Notes: generated by a model not told the origin, from the letters alone. 62,717 nucleotides of DNA from an uncultured Saprospiraceae bacterium (GCA_938015595.1 CALLPI010000003.1:1-62717), one strand, 5' to 3'. Counted from the stretch's first letter, positions 51,784 to 61,748 are shown. Numbers and translations are program-made.

Positions 51784-54700
51784 TTATCCTCCTTCTTCTT
51801 TCTTCTTCTTCTTCAGTGGATTAAATCGCTCTAGTTCTTGCTTGATGCGTTCGGCTTCCTTGCTTTTGTCTATAAGATCAGTGGCTTTTTTGAGGGTGGT
51901 GCTGTCCACTTTATTGCTGAGTACTTCCTCTACTTTTTCTTTGGCGGCTTCTTTGGCTTTTTGCTCGGCTTCTTCCAGTTTTTGGTTGGCTATGGTTTTA
52001 ACGGAGTCAATGGCTTTTTCAGCAGTTTCGCGTACTATTTGCTTGCCTTCTTCCAGTTTTTGCTCGGTTTGTTGTTTGACTTCGGCCTTGGCTTTTTCTA
52101 TTTCAGTTTTGAATGCTTCCTGGGCGGCTTCATCCAGTGGTGTTTCGCCATCGGCGCCCAGAAGGCTGAGGGCTATTTGGGGGTCGGTGGTAGCGCCGGT
52201 GATGTTGATGAGCACATTGACAAATTCGCTTTTTTGAAGATTGACGCCAAATTTGGCAGCTTCCTTGCGGATGATGTCATAGCCGCGGCTCACATTGGCA
52301 CCTACGGAGCTTTTTTCCAATAGTTTACGTGGTATGCGGGCTTTGATTTTGTAGTGCATGTCTTGGGTAATAGCGTGCGTGCCGCTGATTTTCATGTCAA
52401 TGTCGCGGAGTTTGTAGTCAAACTCTTTGAGTTCGATGATGCCGTTCTGGATTTCAAACCAGTTTTTAGTGTTGGTGATGCGGATGTTGTCTTTGAGGTA
52501 GTCCACGTTGAGCATATTGCCCAGTTCCTGGAAGGGTTTGAAGCCGGTGATAACGCCGTTGAGGGTTTCGAGGAAGCCCTGTGCGTTGAGGCTTTGCAAC
52601 TGTGGGGTGAGGTCTTTGTTGAGCTTGCCATCCATGATGAGGGCGGTGTTGAAGTTGCCATCCAGGAATCCAGCTAGGGGGGAGAGCATCTTGTAGGTAT
52701 TCAGGGCTTTGAATACTTTGGAGAAGGACATGTCGCGCATGTCGTATTTAATGCTGAAGGCGGGGTTTTCGGCGTCGCGGGTGTCGTAGGATCCAGTGAG
52801 GCCTATCTTGCCACCGAGGAAACCGGCTACGGCATCCTGAATGATGACGGCTTGGTCTTCCACAATAAGTTTGCCGCGCAGGCTACGCAGTTCATAGTCG
52901 GTGTAGAGAATGCGGTCTATATCGGCGTCTAAAGCCATGCGTATGTTGGCAGGCACGAGCACGGGTTCGTACGTAGTGCTAGAAGAGGGTACGATTTTGG
53001 GGGCATCAGAGGAGGGGTTGCCCATGAACTGGTTGAGATTCATGAACTTGGACTGCACCTTGAGGTTGCCGCCGAGTATGCCATTGTCAAAGAGGTAGTC
53101 AAACATGTTGATGATCGTACCGGAGGCGCGCATGTCACTGTCGGCGATGAGGAGGCTGGCGTCTTCTACTTCGAGGCGGTTGGGCTTGATGTTGCCCTGG
53201 GCAAAGACGTTGCGCAGGCGGTAGTCGGCGTATACGATTTCGCGGAAGTTGGCGTCCAGGTTAAAGTCGAAGCGGTCAAACACCGGCATGGGCGCTACAA
53301 CCTGTACACTTTCGCCGGAGGGTGCAGCTTGTATGGTTACGGCGGAGGGCACAGGTTCTGCATCAGTGGTTGGCTGGGGCATCCAGTCGTTGAGGTTGAA
53401 GAACTCGGAGCGCACGCTCAGGTCGCCGTACATAGTTTTTTTTGGCGAGAAGTAGGCCAGCGCGTTGCGGATGCTACCTTTGGCCTGGAGGTCGCTATCG
53501 CCGAATTTGGCATCGAAGCGGTCCACATGCATACGCTGTGGTGTGAAAACCGTGCTGAGCGCCTTGATCCATACTGTGGGCATGTCTTGGCTTTTGTACT
53601 TGAGGTTTTGGACGTCCAGTGTGCCGCTCATGTCCACGCGATCGTATTGGCCGTTGTCCACATACGACATGCGGGTCTTGACTCTGGCGTTGGCGCGAAT
53701 GACACCCCCGCTGACGCCATCCATGGGGAAGGCTTGTGCCCATTCGTTGAGGTGCACTTCACCCTTTACTTTGGCGTCCACGTCGGGGTCGGAAAGGGGT
53801 GTTTTGAGGAAGAACGCTATGTCGAAGGGGCGTTTGCCTACCATCAGACCAAATCGAGGTACGCTGACGGTCATGGCGTCGAGGCTTTCGCCGGGGCTGT
53901 TTATTTCCATTTCGGCCTGGATGTTTTGCATGGCCATGGGCATGCCAGGATACTGCACATTGCCATTAGCTACGGCCAGACGAACGTTGAAGGCTGGGTA
54001 GATTTCCTTCATGTCATCGTACACGCCCGAGGCTGAGGCTTTGAGTTCGAAAGTGCCGTCGGCCTTGACTTTTTCATAGCCTTCGATGTAAGCATTGGGC
54101 ACAAGCGACAATAAGCTCTTGAAGTTATTCTGGGGTGTGGTCAGGGTGAGGTCCATACCAATGGCATCGTTTTTGAGCAGTTGTACATAGCCATCGGCGT
54201 CGAGTAGCAGGTCGTTAATGCGCAGGCTGTTTTCCTTGAGGGTGTATTTTTGGGTGGGAGCTTCCACATTGAAGGTGGCCTTGAGGTCTACGCGGGCGTC
54301 TTTGAGGTAGGGGATGGTGCCATATCGCAGTGTCATGGCATTTATTTTGGTGGTAGTCACCAAGTCATATACATCCTGGGTAAAATTGCCTTTGCCGCGG
54401 TGATTCAGGCCACTGATTTGAAGGTAGAGGTCAGAGGTAGCATCTTGATACAGGATATCGCCGCTGGAGATGCTGTATGCTTCCAGGTTGATTTCAAAGG
54501 GGGTAGGCTCTACGACGATTGGTTCGCCAGTGACCGAGTCTATCACTATGGCTTCTTCCGTTTTGACGATGTTGTAGTTGGCTGTGCCATCTTCCAGGAC
54601 ATATATCTTGATGATGGGTTTTTTTAGGTGTATAGTGTTGATACGCAGGGGTTTGTCTTTGCCCCAGAAGGAGGAGAGGTCTACGCCTACGTCCAGAAGA

Positions 54701-54966
54701 TCGCCTTTGGCTAGGGTAATGCCGTCAAATTGCCCCGAGCCAGTGATGGAGTAGTGCTTTAGCCCCACTGCTACGTTGGGAAAATCCCGAAACAGCGAGA
54801 GGCTCACATCGGCAAAGTCTACCTGGGCTTGTAGGCTCTTATTGACTTCTTCCTTGACGGCAGCTAGTATTCTGTCTTTGAACAAAAACGGGAAAGCCGC
54901 AGCAGCACCCAACAGCAGTATGAGGAGCAAAACAGAGAACAGCAAAATGCGTTTGGCGATTTTCAT
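51784..54966 (-). CDS. AsmA family protein (large envelope protein with N-terminal membrane anchor)
   Basis: 1060 residues. One N-terminal membrane span (about 7-29, ILLFSVLLLILLLGAAAAFP) is followed by a long beta-rich region typical of the AsmA/TamB-like group (for example FADVSLSLFRDFPNVAVGLK, ASLLIADSDMRASG, and the late AsmA C-terminal-like segment AGFLDGNFNTALIMDGKLNK). Residues about 960-1060 are a highly charged helix or coiled coil (EKAKAEVKQQTEQKLEEGKQ and similar), ending in a Lys-rich stretch and EEGG. AsmA-like proteins are thought to help move lipids between membranes; the function of this one is unknown. The gene is divergent from rnd. Confidence 0.82.
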   Translation of the reverse strand: MKIAKRILLFSVLLLILLLGAAAAFPFLFKDRILAAVKEEVNKSLQAQVDFADVSLSLFRDFPNVAVGLKHYSITGSGQFDGITLAKGDLLDVGVDLSSFWGKDKPLRINTIHLKKPIIKIYVLEDGTANYNIVKTEEAIVIDSVTGEPIVVEPTPFEINLEAYSISSGDILYQDATSDLYLQISGLNHRGKGNFTQDVYDLVTTTKINAMTLRYGTIPYLKDARVDLKATFNVEAPTQKYTLKENSLRINDLLLDADGYVQLLKNDAIGMDLTLTTPQNNFKSLLSLVPNAYIEGYEKVKADGTFELKASASGVYDDMKEIYPAFNVRLAVANGNVQYPGMPMAMQNIQAEMEINSPGESLDAMTVSVPRFGLMVGKRPFDIAFFLKTPLSDPDVDAKVKGEVHLNEWAQAFPMDGVSGGVIRANARVKTRMSYVDNGQYDRVDMSGTLDVQNLKYKSQDMPTVWIKALSTVFTPQRMHVDRFDAKFGDSDLQAKGSIRNALAYFSPKKTMYGDLSVRSEFFNLNDWMPQPTTDAEPVPSAVTIQAAPSGESVQVVAPMPVFDRFDFNLDANFREIVYADYRLRNVFAQGNIKPNRLEVEDASLLIADSDMRASGTIINMFDYLFDNGILGGNLKVQSKFMNLNQFMGNPSSDAPKIVPSSSTTYEPVLVPANIRMALDADIDRILYTDYELRSLRGKLIVEDQAVIIQDAVAGFLGGKIGLTGSYDTRDAENPAFSIKYDMRDMSFSKVFKALNTYKMLSPLAGFLDGNFNTALIMDGKLNKDLTPQLQSLNAQGFLETLNGVITGFKPFQELGNMLNVDYLKDNIRITNTKNWFEIQNGIIELKEFDYKLRDIDMKISGTHAITQDMHYKIKARIPRKLLEKSSVGANVSRGYDIIRKEAAKFGVNLQKSEFVNVLINITGATTDPQIALSLLGADGETPLDEAAQEAFKTEIEKAKAEVKQQTEQKLEEGKQIVRETAEKAIDSVKTIANQKLEEAEQKAKEAAKEKVEEVLSNKVDSTTLKKATDLIDKSKEAERIKQELERFNPLKKKKKEEGG

Positions 54967-54991
54967 GTGCGTGAAGTTCTTAGATTTGCAG

Positions 54992-54999
54992 CAAATTTA
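54992..54999 (-). promoter_or_regulatory. TAnnTTTG -7 box for the AsmA-like gene
   Basis: TAAATTTG on the minus strand, 25 bases before the start codon; no proper TTG upstream. Confidence 0.38.
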
Positions 55000-55079
55000 T
55001 GTACTTACTTCCGCCTTTCATAACGCTGCTCTGGCAGGGCGTGGTTTGGGCGTGGTTCGGTTTTGCTCAAAAAATCATC

Positions 55080-56264
55080 ATGCAACCTTCTGCTTGTTCT
55101 TTCATACTCATCGAAAACCAGCGCCAGCTCGAACAATTCTTTACCGCTAATCGCATAGTGGACTGGATATCGCTCGATACTGAATTCGTGGGCGAAAAGC
55201 GTTTTCACACTCGCCTTTGCCTCATACAGGTTGTCAGTCCGCTGGGCGTTTACGTAATTGACCCCTTCAACCTGCACACGCTCGACCCCTTTCTGGAACT
55301 GATTCAAAACCCTAACATCCTCAAAATTACTCATGCCGGCGAAAACGAGTACCGCATTTTTTATCAGCAATACGGCACAGCGCCCAAGCGCATCTTCGAT
55401 ACTCAACTGGCTGCCGCCTTCCTGGGGTACAAACACCCGGTATCTTTTCGCCGCCTGGCCGAAAACGAATTGGGCCTGAAACTGGACAAAACCCTGACCA
55501 CTGCCGACTGGGAAGCCCGCCCCCTCAACCGCAAGTACCTTCGCTATGCCCTCGACGACGTCATACCCCTGCATCCGCTCATGCTTCAAATGGAGGAAAA
55601 ACTCAAGCGCCACCAGCGCTGGGAGTGGGCGCTGGAGGAGTTTGCCACTCTAGAAGACGAAGCCTATTACATCAAAGACCCCAACGACGAAGCCCTCCAC
55701 AGCAGCATTATGAAATCACTCAGCTTTAAAGAGCAAATCTTCATGTTGCGCCTTTATCAGTGGCGTCGCGAGCAAGCGCAAGCCAAAAACTACTCCAAAG
55801 AAATGATCCTGCCAACCAAGCACATCGCCCCCATCGTCAAAGGCATCTCGTCTGGCCTGGAAGCCCTACAGCACAATCGCCGTCTGCCAGAGCGCACCAT
55901 TAAGCAGTATGGCCAACTCTTCCTTAAGCTATACCACGAAGCGCCCAGCCCCGAAGAAAAAGCCCTCCTGGATACCATTAACTACGATGATGAGCGCCTC
56001 GATCCCCGCGAAGAAATCCTTCAGGAAATGCTTTATCTCCTGGTGCGCTACAAGTGCATGGAAGCTGGGATCACCCCGGCCTTCGTCATGCCCAAAGGCA
56101 CCATACGCAAGCTTAAAAATGGCCTGCACGACATACCCGAAAACCTCGAACGCGGCTGGCGCAGGCAATTGCTCGGAGAAGACATCTTCCACTGGCTGGC
56201 TCACTACGACCACCTCGAATTTAACGTACAATCCGGCAAAATCGAAATCAACATACGTACATGA
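55080..56264 (+). CDS. rnd: Ribonuclease D-like 3'-5' exoribonuclease
   Basis: 394 residues from ATG 55080 (MQPSACSFILIENQRQLEQF). The DEDD-family active-site motifs are visible: WISLDTEFVGEKRF (Exo I, DxE), KITHAGENEYRIFYQQYG with IFDTQLAAAFLGY (Exo II) and KYLRYALDDVIPL (Exo III, Y-x3-D). HRDC-like helical domains follow (about 200-390). The enzyme trims 3' ends of tRNA precursors and other RNAs. The frame is open upstream to 54999, but that extension is hydrophobic and unlike the family. cinA follows after 106 bases containing CAAGTCACA-type repeats. Confidence 0.88.
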   Translation: MQPSACSFILIENQRQLEQFFTANRIVDWISLDTEFVGEKRFHTRLCLIQVVSPLGVYVIDPFNLHTLDPFLELIQNPNILKITHAGENEYRIFYQQYGTAPKRIFDTQLAAAFLGYKHPVSFRRLAENELGLKLDKTLTTADWEARPLNRKYLRYALDDVIPLHPLMLQMEEKLKRHQRWEWALEEFATLEDEAYYIKDPNDEALHSSIMKSLSFKEQIFMLRLYQWRREQAQAKNYSKEMILPTKHIAPIVKGISSGLEALQHNRRLPERTIKQYGQLFLKLYHEAPSPEEKALLDTINYDDERLDPREEILQEMLYLLVRYKCMEAGITPAFVMPKGTIRKLKNGLHDIPENLERGWRRQLLGEDIFHWLAHYDHLEFNVQSGKIEINIRT

Positions 56265-56295
56265 CTCTCTATTTTGCAGTCACCTGGTCTCCTTT

Positions 56296-56360
56296 TCTCC
56301 AAGTCACAAAGTCTTCAAACCACCACTCAATCTCCAAGTCATACAGTCACACAGTCACAC
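56296..56360 (+). repeat. Short direct repeats TCTCCAAGTCA / CAGTCACA before cinA
   Basis: TCTCCAAGTCACAAAGTC (56296-56313) is repeated as TCTCCAAGTCATACAGTC (56331-56348), followed by ACACAGTCACAC. This is a low-complexity patch between rnd and cinA, ending 10 bases before the cinA start codon. Confidence 0.6.
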
Positions 56361-56370
56361 TGTCTCAAAA

Positions 56371-57624
56371 ATGAAAGTCCACATCATCACCGTAGGCGAC
56401 GAAATCCTCATCGGTCAAGTAGTTGACACCAACTCCGCCTGGATTGGCCAGCAGCTCAACCTCATTGGCGCACGGGTAGAGCGCATTCTCTCTGTAGGCG
56501 ATCAGCATGAAGAAATCATTGCTGCTATATCGCAAGCTCTTAATCAAGCTGACATCGTGCTCATGACCGGCGGTCTTGGTCCTACTAAAGACGACATCAC
56601 TAAAAAGGCCATTGCCGACTTCTTTGGCGTACACATGGCGTTCAGTCAGCCCACTTTTGAGCATATTGAGCGCTTACTACAGCAGCTGGGGCGCCCCCTG
56701 ACCGAAGCCCACCGCCACCAATGCTTTATGCCTGCCAATGCTCAACTCTTACACAACAGAATGGGTACAGCACCTGGCATGTGGTTTGAGTACGACGGCG
56801 GTAAGAAAGTGCTGGTGTCCATGCCCGGTGTACCCTACGAAATGGAGTACCTCATGGAACACGAAGTGCTACCCCGTCTTCGCCAGCATTTTCCTGGCCG
56901 TCCTATAGGCCATCGCACCATCCGCACTGCTGGCGAAGGGGAGTCTCGTATTGCCGAGCGCCTGGCCGACTTTGAAGAGCACTTACCTCCTGGCATGAAA
57001 CTCGCCTACCTGCCTAATCTCGGCCAGGTGCGTCTTCGCCTCACGTACAGTGCCGACACCGAAGAGGCTGTGCAACATGCACTCGACGCCAAAGCTGCTG
57101 AACTTCAGGCGTTACTACCCGACATCATCTACGGCTACGGCAATGAAGAACTTGAGCACGTACTGGGGCGCATACTCAGCAAGCGCGCCTGGCTCATCGG
57201 CACAGCAGAAAGTTGTACCGGAGGCTACATTGCCCATCGCATTACAGCCATTCCCGGAGCATCGGCCTGGTTTGGCGGCAGTATTGTTTGTTACAGCAAT
57301 GAAATGAAGATGCGTGTATTGGGCGTACAACCCAACACCCTGATACAGCACGGCGCCGTGAGCGAGGCCACTGTGCGCGAAATGGTACAAGGTGCCCTGC
57401 AGGTCATGCCTATTGATGTGGCCGTTGCCGTCTCAGGCATAGCCGGCCCTGAGGGCGGCACCCCCGAAAAGCCCGTGGGCACCATCTGGATGGCTGTAGG
57501 CAACCGCGAGCGCATACACACCCACCTAATCAGAGCCGGCAAAGACCGCCTGAAAAATATACAATACGCAGGCACTGTCGCCCTGGAGATGACCAGGAGG
57601 TTTCTGCAGGCATTAGAGGATTAG
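56371..57624 (+). CDS. cinA: CinA-like protein (competence/damage-inducible family, NMN deamidase domain)
   Basis: 417 residues from ATG 56371 (MKVHIITVGDEILIGQVVDT). The N-terminal molybdopterin-binding-like (COG1058) domain has LMTGGLGPTKDDITKKAIAD and VLVSMPGVPYEMEYLMEHEV. The C-terminal CinA domain (about 260-415) has GTAESCTGGYIAHRITAIPG, VCYSNEMKMRVLGV and VAVSGIAGPEGGTPEKPVGT. The C-terminal domain in relatives deamidates nicotinamide mononucleotide in NAD recycling, and the N-terminal one acts as an ADP-ribose pyrophosphatase. Both domains are complete. A possible hairpin terminator follows at 57714. Confidence 0.92.
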   Translation: MKVHIITVGDEILIGQVVDTNSAWIGQQLNLIGARVERILSVGDQHEEIIAAISQALNQADIVLMTGGLGPTKDDITKKAIADFFGVHMAFSQPTFEHIERLLQQLGRPLTEAHRHQCFMPANAQLLHNRMGTAPGMWFEYDGGKKVLVSMPGVPYEMEYLMEHEVLPRLRQHFPGRPIGHRTIRTAGEGESRIAERLADFEEHLPPGMKLAYLPNLGQVRLRLTYSADTEEAVQHALDAKAAELQALLPDIIYGYGNEELEHVLGRILSKRAWLIGTAESCTGGYIAHRITAIPGASAWFGGSIVCYSNEMKMRVLGVQPNTLIQHGAVSEATVREMVQGALQVMPIDVAVAVSGIAGPEGGTPEKPVGTIWMAVGNRERIHTHLIRAGKDRLKNIQYAGTVALEMTRRFLQALED

Positions 57625-57713
57625 AACTACTTGGCAGGGGTAGCGCCTGTTTCTGATAGTGAAAGGCAAAGCAATACGCCCGCAGCTGCACGCCCACGCC
57701 TTGCCCTATTTAA

Positions 57714-57730
57714 AAAAACCGCTGGTTTTT
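57714..57730 (+). terminator. Hairpin, possible terminator of cinA
   Basis: AAAAACC (57714-57720), loop GCT, GGTTTTT (57724-57730): a perfect seven-base stem ending in a T-run, 90 bases after the cinA stop. Confidence 0.5.
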
Positions 57731-57732
57731 CA

Positions 57733-57740
57733 TAGCTTTG
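57733..57740 (+). promoter_or_regulatory. TAnnTTTG -7 box for the M16 peptidase gene
   Basis: TAGCTTTG 21 bases before the ATG at 57762. The nearest TTG is 29 bases upstream, and the hairpin at 57714-57730 lies between, so only the -7 box is supported. Supports the start at 57762 over an ATG at 57738, which overlaps the box. Confidence 0.4.
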
Positions 57741-57761
57741 TGCTACTTTATCAATAACTAC

Positions 57762-60626
57762 ATGACTGCTACATCATTCATTGCTACCTATCAAAGCGTT
57801 CCCGCTGACCCCTTCCAGGTACTGGAATACACCTTGGTCAATGGCCTGAAGCTGTTCATGAGCGTGAACCCTCACGAACCGCGCATTTTTACCCACATTG
57901 CTATCAGGGCAGGCTCTAAACAAGACCCCGCCGACACCACTGGACTGGCGCACTACATGGAGCATATGCTCTTCAAAGGCACCAGCCGCATTGGTGCGCT
58001 GGACTGGGAGCGGGAAAAGGTACTCCTCGAGCACATCTCTGACCTGTACGAGCAGCACCGCCATGCAGCTACCGAGGCCGAGCGTGCGCAAATCTACCAG
58101 GAAATAGACCGCATCTCCTACGAAGCAGCCTTGTTGGTTGTGCCCAACGAATACGACAAACTCTCTGTAGCCATCGGCGCCGACCATACCAATGCCTACA
58201 CCTGGCTAGACCAAACCGTGTATGTCAATGAAATACCCTGCAATGAGCTGGAGCGCTGGATGCTTCTGGAGTCGGAGCGCTTTCGCATGATGGCCCTGCG
58301 CCTGTTTCACACCGAACTGGAGACGGTGTACGAAGAGTTCAATATCAGTCAGGATAAAGACTTCCGCAAGGTGGGCAATGCCCTGCGCGCCATGCTATAC
58401 CCTACGCACCCCTATGGCACGCAGACCACGCTGGGGCGCCCAGAGCACCTCAAGCGCCCTTCACATGTCAACATTCAGCGCTACTTCCAAACTTATTACG
58501 TGCCCAACAATATGGCCATACTACTGGCCGGCGATTTTGACCCCGATGAAGTAGTCCGGCTGGCCGAGCGCTACTTTGGCCACTATCGCCCCAGCCCCGT
58601 GCCACTCCTTCACTTTGAGCCACAACCAGAGATAAAGAGCCCTATTCGCCAAGAGGTATTTGGGCAAGAGTCGCCTTATGTTCAGTTGGCCTGGCGACTG
58701 GGGCCCGCCGCTTCGGAAGAGCAGGTGTTGTTGGCAGCCATTCGCCGTATGCTCTACAACAAACAAGCCGGCTTGTTGGATATTCACCTCAACCAAATGC
58801 AGCAAGTGCTGGAATCCGAGGCCTGGAGCTGGCCTAATGCTGACTACACAACCTTCGGCTTGTATGCTCAACCCCGCGAAGGGCAAACCCTGGAAGAAGC
58901 TGAACAGTTGCTACTCCAGCAAGTAGTACGCCTGCACCAGGGCGATTTTGACGAAAACTTGCTGAAAGCCGTAGTCAAAGACTATAAACTGGACGAGTGG
59001 AAAGCCCTCGAGTCCAATGCCGATCGAGTGGCGCGTATGACCTTTGCCTACGTCAACGGCATACCCTGGGCTCAACAGGTGCAGCGTACGGCAGCTATGG
59101 AGCAACTTACCCCACAGGAAATCATTGATTTTTCGCGCCAGCATCTGCGCATGGACAACTACGCCGTAGTGTACAAACGACAAGGCGCTGACCCCAACGT
59201 CATCAAGGTAGAAAAACCGCCCATCACCCCTGTGCCCCTCAACAGAGATAGCCTCTCGGCGTTTGCTCAGGAGTTTCTTCAGCTACAGCCCCAGCCCATT
59301 GCCCCGTGGTTTGAAGATTTCGGCACCCGCATTCAATCGCAGCCCTTAGGCAATGGCATCGTGATGGATTATGTGCACAACCCTACCAACCCGCTGTTTC
59401 AGTTGCACTACATATATGAAATGGGCAAGAACAGCGACCCCGCTCTGGCTATTGCTATGTCTTACTTGCCTTACCTGGGTACTTCCCGCTGGAGTGCTGC
59501 CCAGATACAGCAAAAACTCTTTGGACTGGGGCTTGCGCTGAACACTCGCTGCCAAGATGAGCGCACCTACCTCACGCTTTCTGGCCTGGAGGAGTCGCTG
59601 GAAGAAGGCATCATTCTGCTGGAAACATGGCTCCGCGAGCTGCAGGAAGATGCCGATGCGTTGCAAAATGTCATCTCAGACATCTTGCTCCAGCGCCAAA
59701 ACGATAAGTCAGACCACCAGGTCATCTTGCGCGAAGCCCTGAGCGCCTATGCACGCTACGGCCCGCGATCGCCCTTTACCTTCCGCTTGCCCGAACCCAC
59801 CTTGCGCGCCCTGCAGCCAGAGCAGATGACCGCCTACCTCAGGGGCTTGCCCCAGATGGAGCATCGCATCTACTACTACGGGCAGAAAGACTCTGCCGAA
59901 GTAGCCCAGCTTCTAGAAAAACACCATATATCATACGGTGCTGATATGAAGCCAGCGCTACCTTTGCAGCGTTTTGAGGAATTGGACACGCCAGTTCACC
60001 AGGTGCTTTTCGTGGACTTTCCCCTCGTGCAAACTGATGTACTAATGTTATCTAAAGGTACGCCTTCGTTTAACGCCACAGAACTTTTGCACCAGGACTG
60101 GTACAACGAATACTTCGGCTACGGGTTATCATCCATAGTATTTCAGGAAATTCGGGAGGCCAAGGCATTAGCTTACTCCACTTACGCCATGTACAGCTCG
60201 CCCACGCGCAAGGAGTACGCCCATTATCTACGCGCCTATGTGGGCACGCAGCCCGATAAACTGGCCGATGCCATACCAGCTTTGCTGCGCATCATGGAAG
60301 ACATGCCCATTGCGGAGGGCCAGATAGTACACACCCAACAGTCGGTACTCAAACGCATGGCATCCGAGCGCGTACTGCCTTCGCGGCTGTATTGGGTGGT
60401 GCGCAGGTGGCAAGACCTGGGTATTATGCACGACTTTGACCGCGACATCTATACTTATCTGCAAAATGCTCATTGGCAAGATCTTGTAAATTTTCAGCAG
60501 CAATTTGTCAAAGGCAGAGCCTTTACCATACTGGTGCTGGGCAGCCGCGAGCGCATCAATCTGAACTACTTAGCTAACTTCGGGCCACTCCGGGAATTGA
60601 CCCTGGAGGAGCTTTTTGGGTATTAA
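57762..60626 (+). CDS. M16 family zinc metallopeptidase (insulinase/pitrilysin-like, two-domain)
   Basis: 954 residues from ATG 57762 (MTATSFIATYQSV). The inverted zinc motif HYMEHMLFKG (H-x2-E-H, residues 64-68) and a downstream Glu in TELETVYEEFN form the active site. Later segments repeat the M16 fold without a second zinc site (for example YVQLAWRLGP and VFQEIREAKALAYSTYAMY). Length and single active site fit the large M16A type. There is no clear signal peptide, so it may act in the cytoplasm or be exported in another way. Substrates are probably peptides; the physiological target is unknown. Confidence 0.9.
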   Translation: MTATSFIATYQSVPADPFQVLEYTLVNGLKLFMSVNPHEPRIFTHIAIRAGSKQDPADTTGLAHYMEHMLFKGTSRIGALDWEREKVLLEHISDLYEQHRHAATEAERAQIYQEIDRISYEAALLVVPNEYDKLSVAIGADHTNAYTWLDQTVYVNEIPCNELERWMLLESERFRMMALRLFHTELETVYEEFNISQDKDFRKVGNALRAMLYPTHPYGTQTTLGRPEHLKRPSHVNIQRYFQTYYVPNNMAILLAGDFDPDEVVRLAERYFGHYRPSPVPLLHFEPQPEIKSPIRQEVFGQESPYVQLAWRLGPAASEEQVLLAAIRRMLYNKQAGLLDIHLNQMQQVLESEAWSWPNADYTTFGLYAQPREGQTLEEAEQLLLQQVVRLHQGDFDENLLKAVVKDYKLDEWKALESNADRVARMTFAYVNGIPWAQQVQRTAAMEQLTPQEIIDFSRQHLRMDNYAVVYKRQGADPNVIKVEKPPITPVPLNRDSLSAFAQEFLQLQPQPIAPWFEDFGTRIQSQPLGNGIVMDYVHNPTNPLFQLHYIYEMGKNSDPALAIAMSYLPYLGTSRWSAAQIQQKLFGLGLALNTRCQDERTYLTLSGLEESLEEGIILLETWLRELQEDADALQNVISDILLQRQNDKSDHQVILREALSAYARYGPRSPFTFRLPEPTLRALQPEQMTAYLRGLPQMEHRIYYYGQKDSAEVAQLLEKHHISYGADMKPALPLQRFEELDTPVHQVLFVDFPLVQTDVLMLSKGTPSFNATELLHQDWYNEYFGYGLSSIVFQEIREAKALAYSTYAMYSSPTRKEYAHYLRAYVGTQPDKLADAIPALLRIMEDMPIAEGQIVHTQQSVLKRMASERVLPSRLYWVVRRWQDLGIMHDFDRDIYTYLQNAHWQDLVNFQQQFVKGRAFTILVLGSRERINLNYLANFGPLRELTLEELFGY

Positions 60627-60830
60627 AGTGGTATCGGATGATCAGGTGAGTAGTGTGGCGTATTCATGACCGCTCGTGTATTTTGCAGCGAAGTTGGAGG
60701 ACGTCAGCATAGAGTGGGATAGCTCCGCCAAATAAGCAACGCCACGAGGAGAATCTTGCCCGCAATGGCTGGGAGGCATGAACACTCATCTGTCTTGTGC
60801 TCCCTTGCCAAGTAGCCTTCATCCTTGCTG

Positions 60831-61631
60831 CTATCTCAGCAACTGCTTGATGCGCTGGTATTCTGCAGTGTTGGTCTGCATACCTGTGCAACCTAACTCG
60901 CGGGCCTTGGCTTCGATGTTTGCAATGCGGTTGCCGGGGTCGGGGTGGGTACTGAGAAACTCCGGCGGATTGCCCCCTCTACCGTCCATTTTTTTGAAGA
61001 AACCAGCAGCGCCGGCAGCGTTGTAGTCGGTAGCGCACAAATATATGACAGAGTAAGTGTCAGACTCGGTTTCGTGGTTGCGGCTGAATCTCAGTGCCAG
61101 CAATCCTTGCACTATTTGTTCGATCAAGCCTGGATTGGCCTTACCGGTAATGATGGAAGTCAGCGCAGCGAGGCCATATACCTGGGTCATTTGCCGAGTG
61201 GAGTGGCGCAGCGCAGCGTGAGCAATCTCATGCCCCATGACGCCGGCCAATTGGTCTTCGGAGTCTAGAAATTTAATTAGCCCGGTATAGACATATATGT
61301 ATCCTCCAGGCGTGCAGAAAGCATTGAGGGTTTTGCTGTCGTCAATGATTCGCACCTCCCATACAAACTTGTCGGCGTATTGTACTTTGCCAGTGCGTAG
61401 CAGTTTCTGGGCAATGCTGCGCACGTAGCGATATACTTCCTCGTTGCCACGCTCGGGCAATAGGGGAAACTGCTTGGGGTCGTTGAGGATCTGTTCATTG
61501 ACCTGGCGGCCGAGTTCCATGTCTTGGTCAGCGGTAAACAGATTGATACCTCCGCCTTTTCCAGATTTACAGGCCTGGAAAGCCAAGCCCAAAAAGAGGG
61601 TCAATACAGTAATCCAGAGAGCTGTCCGCAT
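60831..61631 (-). CDS. M48 family metallopeptidase, predicted lipoprotein
   Basis: 266 residues. Lipobox LAFQAC (Cys 21). The zinc motif VMGHEIAHAALRHSTRQM (H134-E-x2-H138) and the third ligand Glu in RNHETESDTYS are present, as are LNAFCTPGGYIYVYTGL and the C-terminal FLSTHPDPGNRIANIEA. This is the BepA/Oma1-like periplasmic M48 group, which in relatives takes part in outer-membrane protein quality control. It stands alone, convergent with the M16 gene; the about 200 bases between them hold no gene. No clear TAnnTTTG box is seen. Confidence 0.9.
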   Translation of the reverse strand: MRTALWITVLTLFLGLAFQACKSGKGGGINLFTADQDMELGRQVNEQILNDPKQFPLLPERGNEEVYRYVRSIAQKLLRTGKVQYADKFVWEVRIIDDSKTLNAFCTPGGYIYVYTGLIKFLDSEDQLAGVMGHEIAHAALRHSTRQMTQVYGLAALTSIITGKANPGLIEQIVQGLLALRFSRNHETESDTYSVIYLCATDYNAAGAAGFFKKMDGRGGNPPEFLSTHPDPGNRIANIEAKARELGCTGMQTNTAEYQRIKQLLR

Positions 61632-61748
61632 ACGTGGATATATTTTTTGGATTCATAAACGCACTTTTGGCGTTGCACGGTTTATGAACACTGTAAAAAG
61701 TTGGTTAACGCCGGCAAAGTGTAGGCAGTTTTCATATTGAGAGCAACG

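Noticed and set aside
53329-54036. Antisense frame of 235 codons opposite the AsmA-like gene
   Set aside because: Shadow of the coding strand; no recognisable motif and no promoter.
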